64,000 bases of DNA from Haloechinothrix sp033042135 (GTDB taxonomy: Bacteria > Actinomycetota > Actinomycetes > Mycobacteriales > Pseudonocardiaceae): positions 62,001 to 126,000 of the forward strand of contig NZ_WBXM01000013.1 in NCBI RefSeq assembly GCF_033042135.1, given 5' to 3'. The translations under genes were made by a program, and so were the position numbers. Positions 18,207 through 26,087 of the stretch are shown piece after piece. The notes under the pieces are model-generated. The model was not told the origin of the DNA and searched no databases. It was given only the letters and a program-made list of their open reading frames with translations. The first letter of the stretch is position 1, and each line of letters opens with the position of its first letter.

Positions 18207-18779
18207 CTAGGAGAACTCGGCGACCGTCCGGTGTCCGGGCGAGGACTCCGATGTCTTCGACCGGCGGGAAGTGGTGTCATTCGGCTCGGTGCCCCGTTCA
18301 CCGGTCGCGCGCGGTTCCGGTATCGCCTCGCCAGGTCGGTGCAGTACGGGAAGCTGATGCGTGCGCGGCTCGTCGGTGAGACTCGAACTCTGGTTCCAAG
18401 TCACCGTGACGGCGTCGCTGACCGTACCGAGCGGGCGGAACAGCTGGTAACGCTCGACGTGCCCGGGAGGGAACTCCCCGACGTGGACCGGTCCGCGGCA
18501 GGCGATGTCGCCGACGTCGACGCGAACGTCATAAGCGGTGTCGGTGCCCTCGTTGCGTAGCAGATACGTGGCCTCCCCGAGCGGTTCGAGGTCCCAGATG
18601 ACGTGCTTGGCCTCGGCTGCCCTGGCCATGCGGTCGATCAGGTCGTGCTGTAGCTCGACCGCGGCCCGCGCGGCTCGGGCGGTGTAACGGGCCTCGAACG
18701 CCTGCTGCCGCACGTGCCAGCACGCGACACCGGCGAGGACGGTCGCGACGGCCGAGAGTACTAACGCGAGCAATGCCAT
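18207..18779 (-). CDS. membrane-anchored hypothetical protein
   Basis: A 190-residue protein from ATG 18779 with GGAAGG ten bases upstream (a GTG at 18791 is possible). One N-terminal membrane helix (MALLALVLSAVATVLAGVA) is followed by a charged helix and a predicted beta-rich domain (about 65-135, YLLRNEGTDTAYDVRVDVGDI), then a disordered, Thr/Ser/Arg-rich tail. The middle resembles immunoglobulin-like accessory domains of actinobacterial membrane proteins. I do not recognise a function. Confidence 0.65.
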   Translation of the reverse strand: MALLALVLSAVATVLAGVACWHVRQQAFEARYTARAARAAVELQHDLIDRMARAAEAKHVIWDLEPLGEATYLLRNEGTDTAYDVRVDVGDIACRGPVHVGEFPPGHVERYQLFRPLGTVSDAVTVTWNQSSSLTDEPRTHQLPVLHRPGEAIPEPRATGERGTEPNDTTSRRSKTSESSPGHRTVAEFS

Positions 18780-18882
18780 GACTGCCGCCACCTTCCATGA
18801 ATCGTTCTCGCTGCCTACATCGCTGAGTACCCCACGGCAGGTGTTTCCTAATCACGCACGGCGCGCTGTGCAGCGGGAAACT

Positions 18883-18899
18883 CACCTTCGACGAAGGTG
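18883..18899. repeat. perfect palindrome, possible operator
   Basis: CACCTTCG-A-CGAAGGTG, eight-base arms around a single centre base, about 104 bases upstream of the membrane-protein gene at 18779 (minus). It may be a regulator site or a small hairpin. Confidence 0.4.
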
Positions 18900-19104
18900 T
18901 GTCTACAATGTACGATATGCGCGCTTACTGCCAGAATGACCGCAACCGGTCAGTGCCACCCGGGGATTCTGGCTCCGGCGAGCGTAGTGCATCCGATGCC
19001 GCGACGCAGGCGGTCGGGCGGCGTCGGACATCCGGATTCGGTCACTGCAACGTGCACAGTGGTCGTTCCAAAACCTATTTCGTCGAAGCAACGCGTCGGA
19101 ACGG

Positions 19105-19315
19105 ACCACGGTTGCCGACCTGCGGCATCTGGGAGAATCGTTCCTCCAGCCGCAGGAAGGCGGTGTCCGATCCTCCAGCAGCGTGCCGATGGGTATGGTC
19201 AGCGTGTTGAAGCGGACGTTGGCGCCCGTTTCGCACCAGTCCGTGGCCGCCATGCTCGTACGACACGAGGTCGTCCGCGCGAGCGTGCGGCACCATCGTT
19301 GGCAACCTCTTTGGG
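19105..19315 (-). pseudogene. remnant of a secreted lipase C-terminus
   Basis: Read on the minus strand this matches residues about 343-417 of the intact lipase at 15994-17247, but in broken frames: PTMVPHARADDLVSYEHG, then after a frameshift DWCETGANVRFNTLTI, then LEERFSQMPQVGNRGPF. Compared with the intact copy it has a small deletion after the Tyr-Glu segment and a further one near the catalytic-His region. The N-terminal three quarters are gone. The rest of the 18792-19394 gap shows no gene. Confidence 0.8.
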
Positions 19316-19394
19316 GTCGTTCGGAACAATCGAGGCCACACGAGTGCCGTCCCGTTGGCGCTACCTGGCGGTATGACCGGGAACGCGGGTCCGG

Positions 19395-20123
19395 CTACCG
19401 CTGCGCGAGCGCGGCCAGGACGGGAATCGCGGTGATCTTGCGGTCGTCGAGGTGGTCCCACAGGATGCCCGGCGGCCGGTTCGTGCGCGGGCATGACAGG
19501 ACCTCGTCGGGGGTGACGACGAGGTCGACCCGGAAGTCGTGCGGTGTCTCGGGTAGTTCGTCGTCGACGATCTGGAGTGGGTGCACGGTGGTGGCGATGA
19601 CGGTGTCGTCGTCGACGATCCCGGTCTGCACGGCGAGGCCGAATTCCAGGTCGGAGAAGCCGCCTCCCTTGCCCACGCGCGCGCCGTGCCGGTTGGTGGC
19701 CACGGTGCCGCACACGATCAGATCGACGTGTGGCATCTCGTCGACCGCGACGGGTTCGCCGTGCTCGTGCGCACCTCGGATGGAGGCGGCGCGGCGTGGC
19801 GGCACGTCGAGCCGTTCGGGATCGAGTTTCAAGAACGGGTGCTCGTCGCGGAGCCGGGGCACGGCCATGTAGACGGTCTTACCGTCCTCCAGCGCGGCGA
19901 TGCGCACCGGGAGCTGCGGTGAGTCGGGGTTTGCCTTGACGGTCGTCGCCCGTTGCCACTCCGGGCGGCTGGTCAGCAGCCGCGCGGCGGCTTCGGCGCC
20001 GGTGAAGTTCGGGATCCTGCCCCGCGCGCCCGGGAAGCGAGCGACCTTGGCGCTGCGGAGCTGCTCCCAGACGTGCTCCCGGACGGGCTGCTTGGCATCC
20101 GCCGGTTCCGGCAGGTCGGCCAC
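19395..20123 (-). CDS. 5-formyltetrahydrofolate cyclo-ligase-like protein
   Basis: A 242-residue member of the 5-FCL/MTHFSD family. It has the N-terminal AAARLLTSRPEWQRATTVKANPDSP segment, VDLIVCGTVATNRHGARVGKGGGFSDLEFG in place of the usual GKGGGYYDR, and a closing ATTVHPLQIVDDELPETPHD. The altered motif suggests it is the paralogous subfamily, not the housekeeping enzyme, which is the separate gene at 49788-50507. It may act on another folate or a phosphate-containing cofactor. Start at GTG/ATG near 20123 leaves about 165 bases to the divergent amidase gene. Confidence 0.8.
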   Translation of the reverse strand: MADLPEPADAKQPVREHVWEQLRSAKVARFPGARGRIPNFTGAEAAARLLTSRPEWQRATTVKANPDSPQLPVRIAALEDGKTVYMAVPRLRDEHPFLKLDPERLDVPPRRAASIRGAHEHGEPVAVDEMPHVDLIVCGTVATNRHGARVGKGGGFSDLEFGLAVQTGIVDDDTVIATTVHPLQIVDDELPETPHDFRVDLVVTPDEVLSCPRTNRPPGILWDHLDDRKITAIPVLAALAQR

Positions 20124-20289
20124 GGGCTCACCTCGCGTGTACTGCTGGGGCTGCTGGGTGCGAACGACGTGCTCGTGGAGACGTCGGGGTATCGGCGGAC
20201 CCTAGGCATGGTAGCCGCCAGGGTCGTGCCCTGCCGGGTGCGATTCACCGGCGGCGCCACCCCGAATGTGAATGCTACTCTGATTCGCT

Positions 20290-21684
20290 ATGCGGGTTCA
20301 CGCCTTCACCGACGATGCCCTGGCTGATCACGATGCGGTGGCTATCGCCGAACGCATCCGCGAGGGCGAGGTCAGCGCCGCCGAGGTGGCTGAGGCGGCC
20401 GTCGCCAGGTCGGAACGTGTCGAGGAGTCATTGCGTGGCGTGGTCTACGGTGACGACCGGCGCGCCGTGTCCACCGCACCGGCTGATGGTCCGCTCGCCG
20501 GGGTGCCGACCTTCGTCAAGGACAACACCGACGTGCGCGGGATGCCGACGAACCACGGCACGTCGGCCTTCGTGGCGCGGCCCTCCCGCCAGCATGGCCC
20601 GTTCACCCGCCAGTACCTCAGTACCGGGATGACCGTGCTCGGCAAGAGTAGGCTGCCGGAGTTCGGGTTCAACGCCACCACCGAGTTCCAGGATGCGGAG
20701 CCCACCCGTAACCCGTGGCACACCGGGTACTCCTCCGGCGCGTCCTCCGGTGGGGCCGCCGCGCTCGTCGCCGCTGGGGTCGTCCCCATCGCGCACGCCA
20801 ATGACGGTGGCGGATCGATCCGGATCCCCGCCGCGTGCTGCGGGCTGGTCGGGTTGAAACCGAGCAAGGGCAGGCACATCGACGGTGAGCAGGCGCGGAG
20901 CCTGCCAATCAACATCATCTCGGAAGGCGTGGTCACCCGCTCGGTGCGGGACACGGCGGCGTTCTGGGACGCAGCCGAACGGTACTGGCGCAACCCCGAG
21001 CTGCCCCCGATCGGCCGGGTGGAAGGGCCCGCGCGCAGGCGGCTACGGATCGGGTTGGTGTTCGATTCGGTCGGCGGGGTGTCCGCATGCCCGCAGACCA
21101 GGGCGACCGTGGAGAACACCGCCGCGGCGCTGGAGAAGCTCGGGCACGACGTCGAGCCGGTGCCGCTGCCGATCGACGCCGGTTTCATCGAGGACTTCAC
21201 CACCTACTGGGGCCTGCTGTCGTTCCTGGCACGCACGTTCGGCAAGCGCGCCCTCGGCCGCGACTTCGACGCGCGGAAGCTGGACGGGCTGAGCGTCGGG
21301 CTCTACCGGCGGTACCGGCGGGCGATGCTCCGGACCCCGGCGATGCTGTACCGGCTCTCGCGGATCAAGCAGCGGTGTGCGCGCATGTTCACCCACCACG
21401 AGGTGGTGCTCTCACCGGTGCTGGCGCACGTCACGCCGGAGCTGGGGTATCTCAGCCCGACCGTGCCGTTCGAGACGCTGCTCGCGCGCCTACAGAGCTA
21501 CGTGGCCTACACGCCGCTGAACAACGTCGCGGGCACCCCGGCGATCTCGCTACCGACAGGCGAGGCTGACAATGGCCTGCCGATCGGCGTGCAGCTCTCG
21601 GCCGCCTACGGCGACGAGCGCACCCTGCTGGAGGTGGCCTACGAGCTCGAAGGGCACACCCCGTGGCGCCGCATCCAGGACTGA
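20290..21684 (+). CDS. amidase (amidase-signature family)
   Basis: A 464-residue amidase-signature enzyme. The catalytic lysine lies in VPTFVKDNTDV (about residue 77) and the Ser-cisSer region in YSSGASSGGAAALVAAGVVPIAHANDGGGSIRIPAACCGLVGLKPSKGR (about 145-200). Full length for the family. It hydrolyses amides such as acylamino-acid or nitrile-derived amides; the substrate is not evident. It is transcribed alone, convergent with the small gene at 21708. Confidence 0.92.
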   Translation: MRVHAFTDDALADHDAVAIAERIREGEVSAAEVAEAAVARSERVEESLRGVVYGDDRRAVSTAPADGPLAGVPTFVKDNTDVRGMPTNHGTSAFVARPSRQHGPFTRQYLSTGMTVLGKSRLPEFGFNATTEFQDAEPTRNPWHTGYSSGASSGGAAALVAAGVVPIAHANDGGGSIRIPAACCGLVGLKPSKGRHIDGEQARSLPINIISEGVVTRSVRDTAAFWDAAERYWRNPELPPIGRVEGPARRRLRIGLVFDSVGGVSACPQTRATVENTAAALEKLGHDVEPVPLPIDAGFIEDFTTYWGLLSFLARTFGKRALGRDFDARKLDGLSVGLYRRYRRAMLRTPAMLYRLSRIKQRCARMFTHHEVVLSPVLAHVTPELGYLSPTVPFETLLARLQSYVAYTPLNNVAGTPAISLPTGEADNGLPIGVQLSAAYGDERTLLEVAYELEGHTPWRRIQD

Positions 21685-21707
21685 CCCGCCGCGCGCGGCG
21701 GTGTGGA

Positions 21708-21935
21708 CTATCTGCTGCACTGCCTCGGCGACATCACTGCACGAGTATCAGTGCGACTTCGGGGTCGTGGTGTCGTGCGGTGTTCGGTGAGGTCGTACTG
21801 GAGTTGCCATACCGAGATCGGTGTGTTGGTGCCTCGCCGGTGTCGGTGGCGGCGGGTGGCCACCACGTCGGCGGTGATGATCAGTGCGATCAGAGTCGTG
21901 GTGGCGGCGATCATCACGATCAGGGCCAGGGTCAT
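21708..21935 (-). CDS. small single-pass membrane protein
   Basis: A 75-residue protein with an N-terminal membrane helix (MTLALIVMIAATTTLIALIITADVV) followed by an Arg/His-rich cytosolic tail. Its ATG overlaps the TGA of the preceding gene (ATGA), so it is the last member of a three-gene minus-strand operon controlled from the GntR intergenic region. Similar small proteins accompany GntR-regulated gene groups in actinobacterial integrative elements. Function unknown. Confidence 0.65.
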   Translation of the reverse strand: MTLALIVMIAATTTLIALIITADVVATRRHRHRRGTNTPISVWQLQYDLTEHRTTPRPRSRTDTRAVMSPRQCSR

Positions 21936-22297
21936 GGTTGTGCCCCCTCGGGTAGCCAGAGTTCGCTGCGGCTGCGTTGGGTGCGGTTGGGTGCGCCGGG
22001 GCTGCCGTGGGGTGGCAGGTCGAGCAGTTGGTGGATGACGTCGGCGACGGTTCCGGTGGCCTGCCAGAGTGGGTGGGCGCTCGGGTGGCCGTAGTCCTCG
22101 GCGCGGTAGCGAGCGCCGATGGCTTCGCCGGGTGCGCGCACGGTGTAGGTGTCCACAGCGCCTGCGTGTCGGCGTTCGGCGTGGATGGCGGCCACTCCGG
22201 CGTGGTCGTGCAGGTGCAGGAATCCGAACCCGGCCGCTTTGCTGCGCCGGATGGCGGCGAGGTGCTCGGTGTCGGCGTCGGGATGTGTGGGTTTCAT
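21932..22297 (-). CDS. conserved hypothetical protein of GntR-linked cassette
   Basis: A 121-residue soluble protein (opens MKPTHPDADTEHLAAIRRSK, with RAPGEAIGARYRAEDY in the middle). GAGGTG ahead of ATG 22297 is a good ribosome site. No enzyme motif is visible; similar proteins occur beside GntR/NUDIX genes in actinobacterial accessory cassettes. It is second in the minus-strand operon, after the methyltransferase-tail-like gene and coupled to the small membrane protein. Confidence 0.7.
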   Translation of the reverse strand: MKPTHPDADTEHLAAIRRSKAAGFGFLHLHDHAGVAAIHAERRHAGAVDTYTVRAPGEAIGARYRAEDYGHPSAHPLWQATGTVADVIHQLLDLPPHGSPGAPNRTQRSRSELWLPEGAQP

Positions 22298-22393
22298 GGG
22301 TCACCTCGGGTGGCGGACCCGGCCGGCGCGGGGGTCGGGGCACCCGCACCGGCCGGGAGTCGGCGTGGGATCAGTCGCGGCATCGGAGACCGC

Positions 22394-22870
22394 TTATCCT
22401 CCGAGCGGCCACGTTCGTGTGCTGTCCGGGGAGTCGAGCCACACGGTGTGGTTGCCGTCGCGGTCGACCCGGAACCCGAAGCGTTCGCGGCTGGGTTTGC
22501 CCAATCGATGCCATTCGTCGTAGGCGGATTCGATGCGGCTCCAGAGGCGGCTCGGCCCACCCTGGCGCGCGGAGTAGCTGCCGTCCGCGCCGGTGGTGTG
22601 GCATACCCAGGAGCCATCGCCACATGCCAGCCAGTGCTCGGTGGCGCCACCATCGCTCGGGGTGAATTCGAGGTGGTCGTAGCCACCGGTGCGCAGCGCC
22701 GCGAAGAACTCGAACTCGGTGGCCTCGGTGGCGATCGAGGCGGGAAGTTCGGTCGCCCGAGCCTCGGCGTGCTTGGGGGTGACCTTGCCGAGGCGCCGAC
22801 CCAACGAGAAATGATCTTGGAGGAGGAACACGTGGGGGTGTTCGCGACGTTCAGGCCGGTGAACAGGCAC
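22394..22870 (-). CDS. stand-alone homologue of the C-terminal domain of FxLD-type methyltransferases
   Basis: A 158-residue protein, starting at GTG 22870 with GGAG seven bases upstream. The last 60 residues (LWSRIESAYDEWHRLGKPSRERFGFRV, then HTVWLDSPDSTRTWPL) follow the end of the long methyltransferases that accompany FxLD lanthipeptides and some integrative elements (a W..LG.P.R..FG.TV....VWLD.P...W pattern, quoted from memory). The SAM-binding Rossmann half is absent, so it cannot methylate alone. It may be a partner domain or the remains of a larger gene. First in the operon facing the GntR gene. Confidence 0.55.
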   Translation of the reverse strand: MPVHRPERREHPHVFLLQDHFSLGRRLGKVTPKHAEARATELPASIATEATEFEFFAALRTGGYDHLEFTPSDGGATEHWLACGDGSWVCHTTGADGSYSARQGGPSRLWSRIESAYDEWHRLGKPSRERFGFRVDRDGNHTVWLDSPDSTRTWPLGG

Positions 22871-22983
22871 GATGATTCTCCACTCGTGACATAAACTGAC
22901 CTAATCCGCTGGCTGCGCCAAAATCGGACGCGTTCAAAGCTCGTTGCCACCAGTCACAGCAAGTGAGGTATTGGCGACTCTAG

Positions 22984-23054
22984 CAAACCGTACTAGTTCG
23001 CTGTCAAGATGGTGTACTAGTACGGTTTGGCGCAGGCGTGTGCTAGTACGCTTG
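22984..23054. promoter_or_regulatory. divergent promoter region with three GntR operator copies
   Basis: CAAACCGTACTAG (22984-22996) is the inverted copy of CTAGTACGGTTTG (23017-23029), and GCTAGTACGCTTG (23042-23054) is a third, direct copy; 23014-23023 is the perfect palindrome GTACTAGTAC. On the minus strand TTGACA (23007-23002) with a 17-base spacer leads to GCTAGA, so the first site lies within that promoter. The sites most likely bind the GntR protein encoded downstream and control both directions. Confidence 0.75.
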
Positions 23055-23137
23055 AGCGAACGATGTTGACCAGGTGATTGCGCGGTACGTCGCAGTCTCT
23101 CAGGACGCAGGGCACATCACGCGAAGGAGTGAAGCCC

Positions 23138-23893
23138 GTGCCATCCGTAGAACGGCCCGTCCCGCCCTACCTCCAGATCGCGGGCCATATACGGGACCAG
23201 ATCATCCACGGTGAGCTGCACGACGGTGAGTCGGTTCCGTCTGCGCGTCAGATCACTCGCGACTGGGGTGTAGCAATCGCGACGGCAACAAAGGCGTTGA
23301 ACACGCTGCGTTCTGAAGGCCTGGTGCGCTCGGTTCCCGGTGTGGGAACCGTGGTCAACAGCAGGAGGGCAGTTCATCCCTACGCCGGAGCGCGAAGCAT
23401 CGCTGTCGTGCGCACGGGCCGGGTATACCCGCCAGGTCACTACGCCAAGATCCTGAGCGCTGAACTGGTGCCAGCCCCTGAACAAGTGGCTGACGCGTTG
23501 GCGTTGGAGCCAGGCGCGCCCGTTGTTCGCCGGAAACGCACCACCTACAACGATAAGGACGAGCCGGTCTCAACGTCAGTCTCGTGGTTGGACGGTTCTC
23601 TGTCTTCCCGCGCGCCGAAGTTGCTCGAAGCTGAACGTGTCGTGTCAGGCACGTATGCGTATGTTGCCGAACGCACTGGACGGCAACTGGACCGAGAGTA
23701 CTCTCAGATCGCGGCCGGCTATGCCAGTGAAGTAGCTGCGGAGCAGCTCGGTGTGCCCGAGTCCTCTCCAGTGCTGGTGACCAGGAGCAGGTTCGTCGAT
23801 ACTGACGGAGGCGTCATCGAGTACGGTGAGTCAACATCGTTGCCGGGTCACTGGGTGTTCGTCGAGATCGCTGCGACGCAAGGTCAGCGATGA
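23138..23893 (+). CDS. GntR-family repressor, HutC subfamily (UTRA domain)
   Basis: A 251-residue regulator. I use GTG 23138 with AAGGAG eight bases upstream; the frame is open to 23078. Residues about 5-75 form the GntR winged helix (PPYLQIAGHIRDQIIHGEL, then GVAIATATKALNTLRSEGLV and the wing PGVGTVV). The UTRA ligand domain fills about 95-245. HutC-type KorSA of pSAM2 and relatives repress transfer/replication genes of integrative elements. Three TAGTACG-type operators lie just upstream. A perfect hairpin follows two bases after the stop. Confidence 0.9.
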   Translation: MPSVERPVPPYLQIAGHIRDQIIHGELHDGESVPSARQITRDWGVAIATATKALNTLRSEGLVRSVPGVGTVVNSRRAVHPYAGARSIAVVRTGRVYPPGHYAKILSAELVPAPEQVADALALEPGAPVVRRKRTTYNDKDEPVSTSVSWLDGSLSSRAPKLLEAERVVSGTYAYVAERTGRQLDREYSQIAAGYASEVAAEQLGVPESSPVLVTRSRFVDTDGGVIEYGESTSLPGHWVFVEIAATQGQR

Positions 23894-23895
23894 AG

Positions 23896-23919
23896 GTGCC
23901 CCCGGCTAGCCGGGGGCAC
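23896..23919. terminator. perfect palindromic terminator-like hairpin
   Basis: A 24-base perfect palindrome with arms GTGCCCCCGGCT, three bases after the GntR stop codon. Very GC-rich with no T-run; likely an actinobacterial-type terminator, or at least an RNA 3' stabilising hairpin, between the GntR and NUDIX genes. Confidence 0.65.
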
Positions 23920-23986
23920 GGAAACGGCTGGGTGCGTCGAGAATACTGACGAGACGACGCGTGAGTGATTCGACCTGGGATCGATA

Positions 23987-24463
23987 ATGGACGCCACATC
24001 CGTGCTTGGAAGCCCGACCCACTCGGTCAGCGTCGCCGGTATTGTGATTGATTCGCGCAGCCGTGTGCTGGTAATCCGGCGGCGTGACAACCAGCGCTGG
24101 GAGATGCCCGGCGGCGTTCTCGAACTGGACGAATCGATCCAGGACGGTGTGCGGCGCGAGGTGGCCGAAGAGACGGGCATGACAGTTGAGATCGAGCGGC
24201 TGACAGGCGTCTACAAGAACCTCTCCCGCGGGATCGTAGCGTTGGTCTTCCGGTGCCGTCCTGGGCCCGAACACGTCCACCCCACCCCGGAAGCCAGTGA
24301 CATCCGGTGGATGACGCGCGAGGAGGTACGGACCGCGATGGATCCCGCATACGCCATCCGGGTACTGGATGCCTTCGAGGCCGAACCCAGCGTACGTACC
24401 CACGACGGGTTCCACCTCGTACCTGGTGAACCCGCCGAGGTCATACCTCGATCCCAGCAGTGA
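23987..24463 (+). CDS. NUDIX hydrolase
   Basis: A 158-residue NUDIX protein. The box G-x5-E-x7-R-E-x2-E-E-x-G is intact within residues about 42-65 (GGVLELDESIQDG, then VRREVAEETGM), which binds Mg2+ for hydrolysis of nucleoside-diphosphate-linked substrates. It follows the GntR gene; in pSAM2 the immunity gene pif encodes a NUDIX protein next to the GntR gene korSA, so the pair here may descend from such an element. Substrate unknown. Confidence 0.85.
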   Translation: MDATSVLGSPTHSVSVAGIVIDSRSRVLVIRRRDNQRWEMPGGVLELDESIQDGVRREVAEETGMTVEIERLTGVYKNLSRGIVALVFRCRPGPEHVHPTPEASDIRWMTREEVRTAMDPAYAIRVLDAFEAEPSVRTHDGFHLVPGEPAEVIPRSQQ

Positions 24464-24676
24464 AGCGGATGAGAATCCCGATCAGTGGAGCCGTCGTATC
24501 GCCTGCGTAGCGGTCGTTCCACAGCTACGCGCCAGCGCCGCAGCGTTTCCAGCGTGCAGTTGTAGCCCATGCTGGCTGACCGCCCCGCCCCGCATCGTCC
24601 CGGCGAGTCGTTATAGTGACGACCAGTGACGCTACGGAGCGCACCGAACCCGGTGCGGACGGCGAAGGGAGACGGG

Positions 24677-25309
24677 ATGCGTGCCGCGACCCATGTGCTG
24701 TGGTTGTTCGTCCTCAGTGTGGCCGTGGCCGCTTGCGCACCTGGTGAACAAGCTGCCGAGGACGAGGCTGGCGCTAACGGTGCCGAGGAGACGGTCGGGG
24801 ACGCCGAGGCTGCCGGTGCCGCCTTGCAAGACGCCGAGGGGAACGAGGTCGGTGAGGTCACCTTCACCCAGCGGGACGATGTCGTGGTTGTCGACGCCGT
24901 CCTCGACGCGCCCGATCTCGCGCACGGTTTCCACGGGTTCCACGTGCACGAGGCAGGCGTCTGTGAGGCCGACGCGCCGGAGGGCCCCTTCACCACCGCC
25001 GGAGGGCACTTCAACCCCGAGGGCGAGACGCACAGCGATCACGCCGGGGACATGCCTTCGCTGTACGTCACAGAGGACGGCACGGCGGAGCTGACGTTCG
25101 CCGTCGACCGGTTCGAGGTCGCCGACCTGACCGCTGAGGGCGGTGAGGACGGCACGGCGGTCATCGTGCATGCGGATCGCGACAACTTCGGTCACATCCC
25201 GGACCGTTACGAGTCCACCGAGACCGGCGAGTCAGGGCCGGACGAGGACACCCGGAACACGGGCGACGCCGGTGACCGGGCGCTGTGTGGGGTGGTCGAG
25301 CCCGCCTGA
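24677..25309 (+). CDS. sodC: Cu/Zn superoxide dismutase lipoprotein
   Basis: A 210-residue SodC. I start at ATG 24677, which gives a lipoprotein signal (about residues 1-21, lipobox VAAC). After an acidic linker (about 22-50) comes the SOD fold. Ligand segments are visible: GFHVHEAGVC (Cu ligands and first disulfide Cys), GGHFNP, the zinc loop THSDHAGDMPSL, and the late Cu histidine in VIVHADRDNFG, with the second Cys in RALCGVV. It protects the cell surface from superoxide. A TATAGT box at 24612-24617 may be its -10 element. The 24464-24676 gap is otherwise empty. Confidence 0.92.
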   Translation: MRAATHVLWLFVLSVAVAACAPGEQAAEDEAGANGAEETVGDAEAAGAALQDAEGNEVGEVTFTQRDDVVVVDAVLDAPDLAHGFHGFHVHEAGVCEADAPEGPFTTAGGHFNPEGETHSDHAGDMPSLYVTEDGTAELTFAVDRFEVADLTAEGGEDGTAVIVHADRDNFGHIPDRYESTETGESGPDEDTRNTGDAGDRALCGVVEPA

Positions 25310-25424
25310 GCCTCGGGCAGGTGCGGCCGGTGAGGTACGCGGCAGCGCGCCGGGCTCTGGCGTGCCCTCGGGGACGCAGCATAGCCTCGCGACTACGACG
25401 CCGATGACCGCACACAGCACAGAC

Positions 25425-26009
25425 CTAAGAGTCGCGCGGGCGGTTGCGTAGGTGCATCCGTTCGCCCTGACGGCCGAAGATGCTCAGCAGCTCGACCGGA
25501 CCGTCGCCGGTGCTGCCGAACCAGTGGGGTAGTCGGGTGTCGAACTCGGCGGCCTCCCCTGGCCGCACGATCACGTCCTGGTCGGCGAGGACGAGACGGA
25601 GGAGGCCACTGAGGACGTAGAACCATTCGTAGCCCTCGTGTGGTTGGGGATCCGGAGTGATCCTGGTTGCGGGGATGATCGTCTTGAAGGCGTGCAAGCC
25701 TCCCGGCTGACGGGACAGCGGGACGATCGTGAGGTCGCCACGGCGCTGCGGCCGCAGCCGGATGCGGGGATCGCCCACCGGTGGGGCCCCGACGAGCTCG
25801 TCGAGGGGCACCTGGTGGGCGCGCGCGATGGGCAGCAGCAGCTCCAAGCTGGGTCGGCGACGCCCGGTTTCGAGCCTGGACAGCGTGCTGACCGAGATGC
25901 CGGTGGTCCGCGAGAGGTCGGCCAGCGTCGACCCGCGGTGCTGCCGTAGCCGCTTCAAACGCGGGCCGACTGTCGCCAGCAGGTCGTCCAGACCTGCGTC
26001 CTGGTTCAT
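25425..26009 (-). CDS. XRE-family regulator with cupin domain
   Basis: A 194-residue regulator. The helix-turn-helix fills about residues 8-70 (RLKRLRQHRGSTLADLSRTTGISVSTLSRLETGRR) and a cupin_2 barrel about 95-185 (HEGYEWFYVLSGLLRLVLADQDVIVRPGEAAEFDTRLPHWFGS, a ligand- or metal-binding pocket with its histidines). ATG 26009 is the natural start. It faces a thioredoxin-reductase-like gene across about 80 bases and probably controls it; such pairs are frequent in Actinobacteria. Confidence 0.9.
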   Translation of the reverse strand: MNQDAGLDDLLATVGPRLKRLRQHRGSTLADLSRTTGISVSTLSRLETGRRRPSLELLLPIARAHQVPLDELVGAPPVGDPRIRLRPQRRGDLTIVPLSRQPGGLHAFKTIIPATRITPDPQPHEGYEWFYVLSGLLRLVLADQDVIVRPGEAAEFDTRLPHWFGSTGDGPVELLSIFGRQGERMHLRNRPRDS

Positions 26010-26015
26010 CCGGCT

Positions 26016-26044
26016 ATTGCAGTTTCGGCAACGTCGTTTGTCAA
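26016..26044 (-). promoter_or_regulatory. promoter of the XRE-cupin gene, probably leaderless
   Basis: TTGACA (26044-26039, minus strand), a 17-base spacer and TGCAAT (26021-26016) end six bases before the ATG at 26009, so the message should begin at or near the start codon. A TTGC/GCAA dyad overlaps the -10 box and may be the regulator's own site. Confidence 0.65.
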
Positions 26045-26087
26045 TGGCATCCCGGGTACAGCACCGTCGGTGGCGGAGGTGGTCGAT

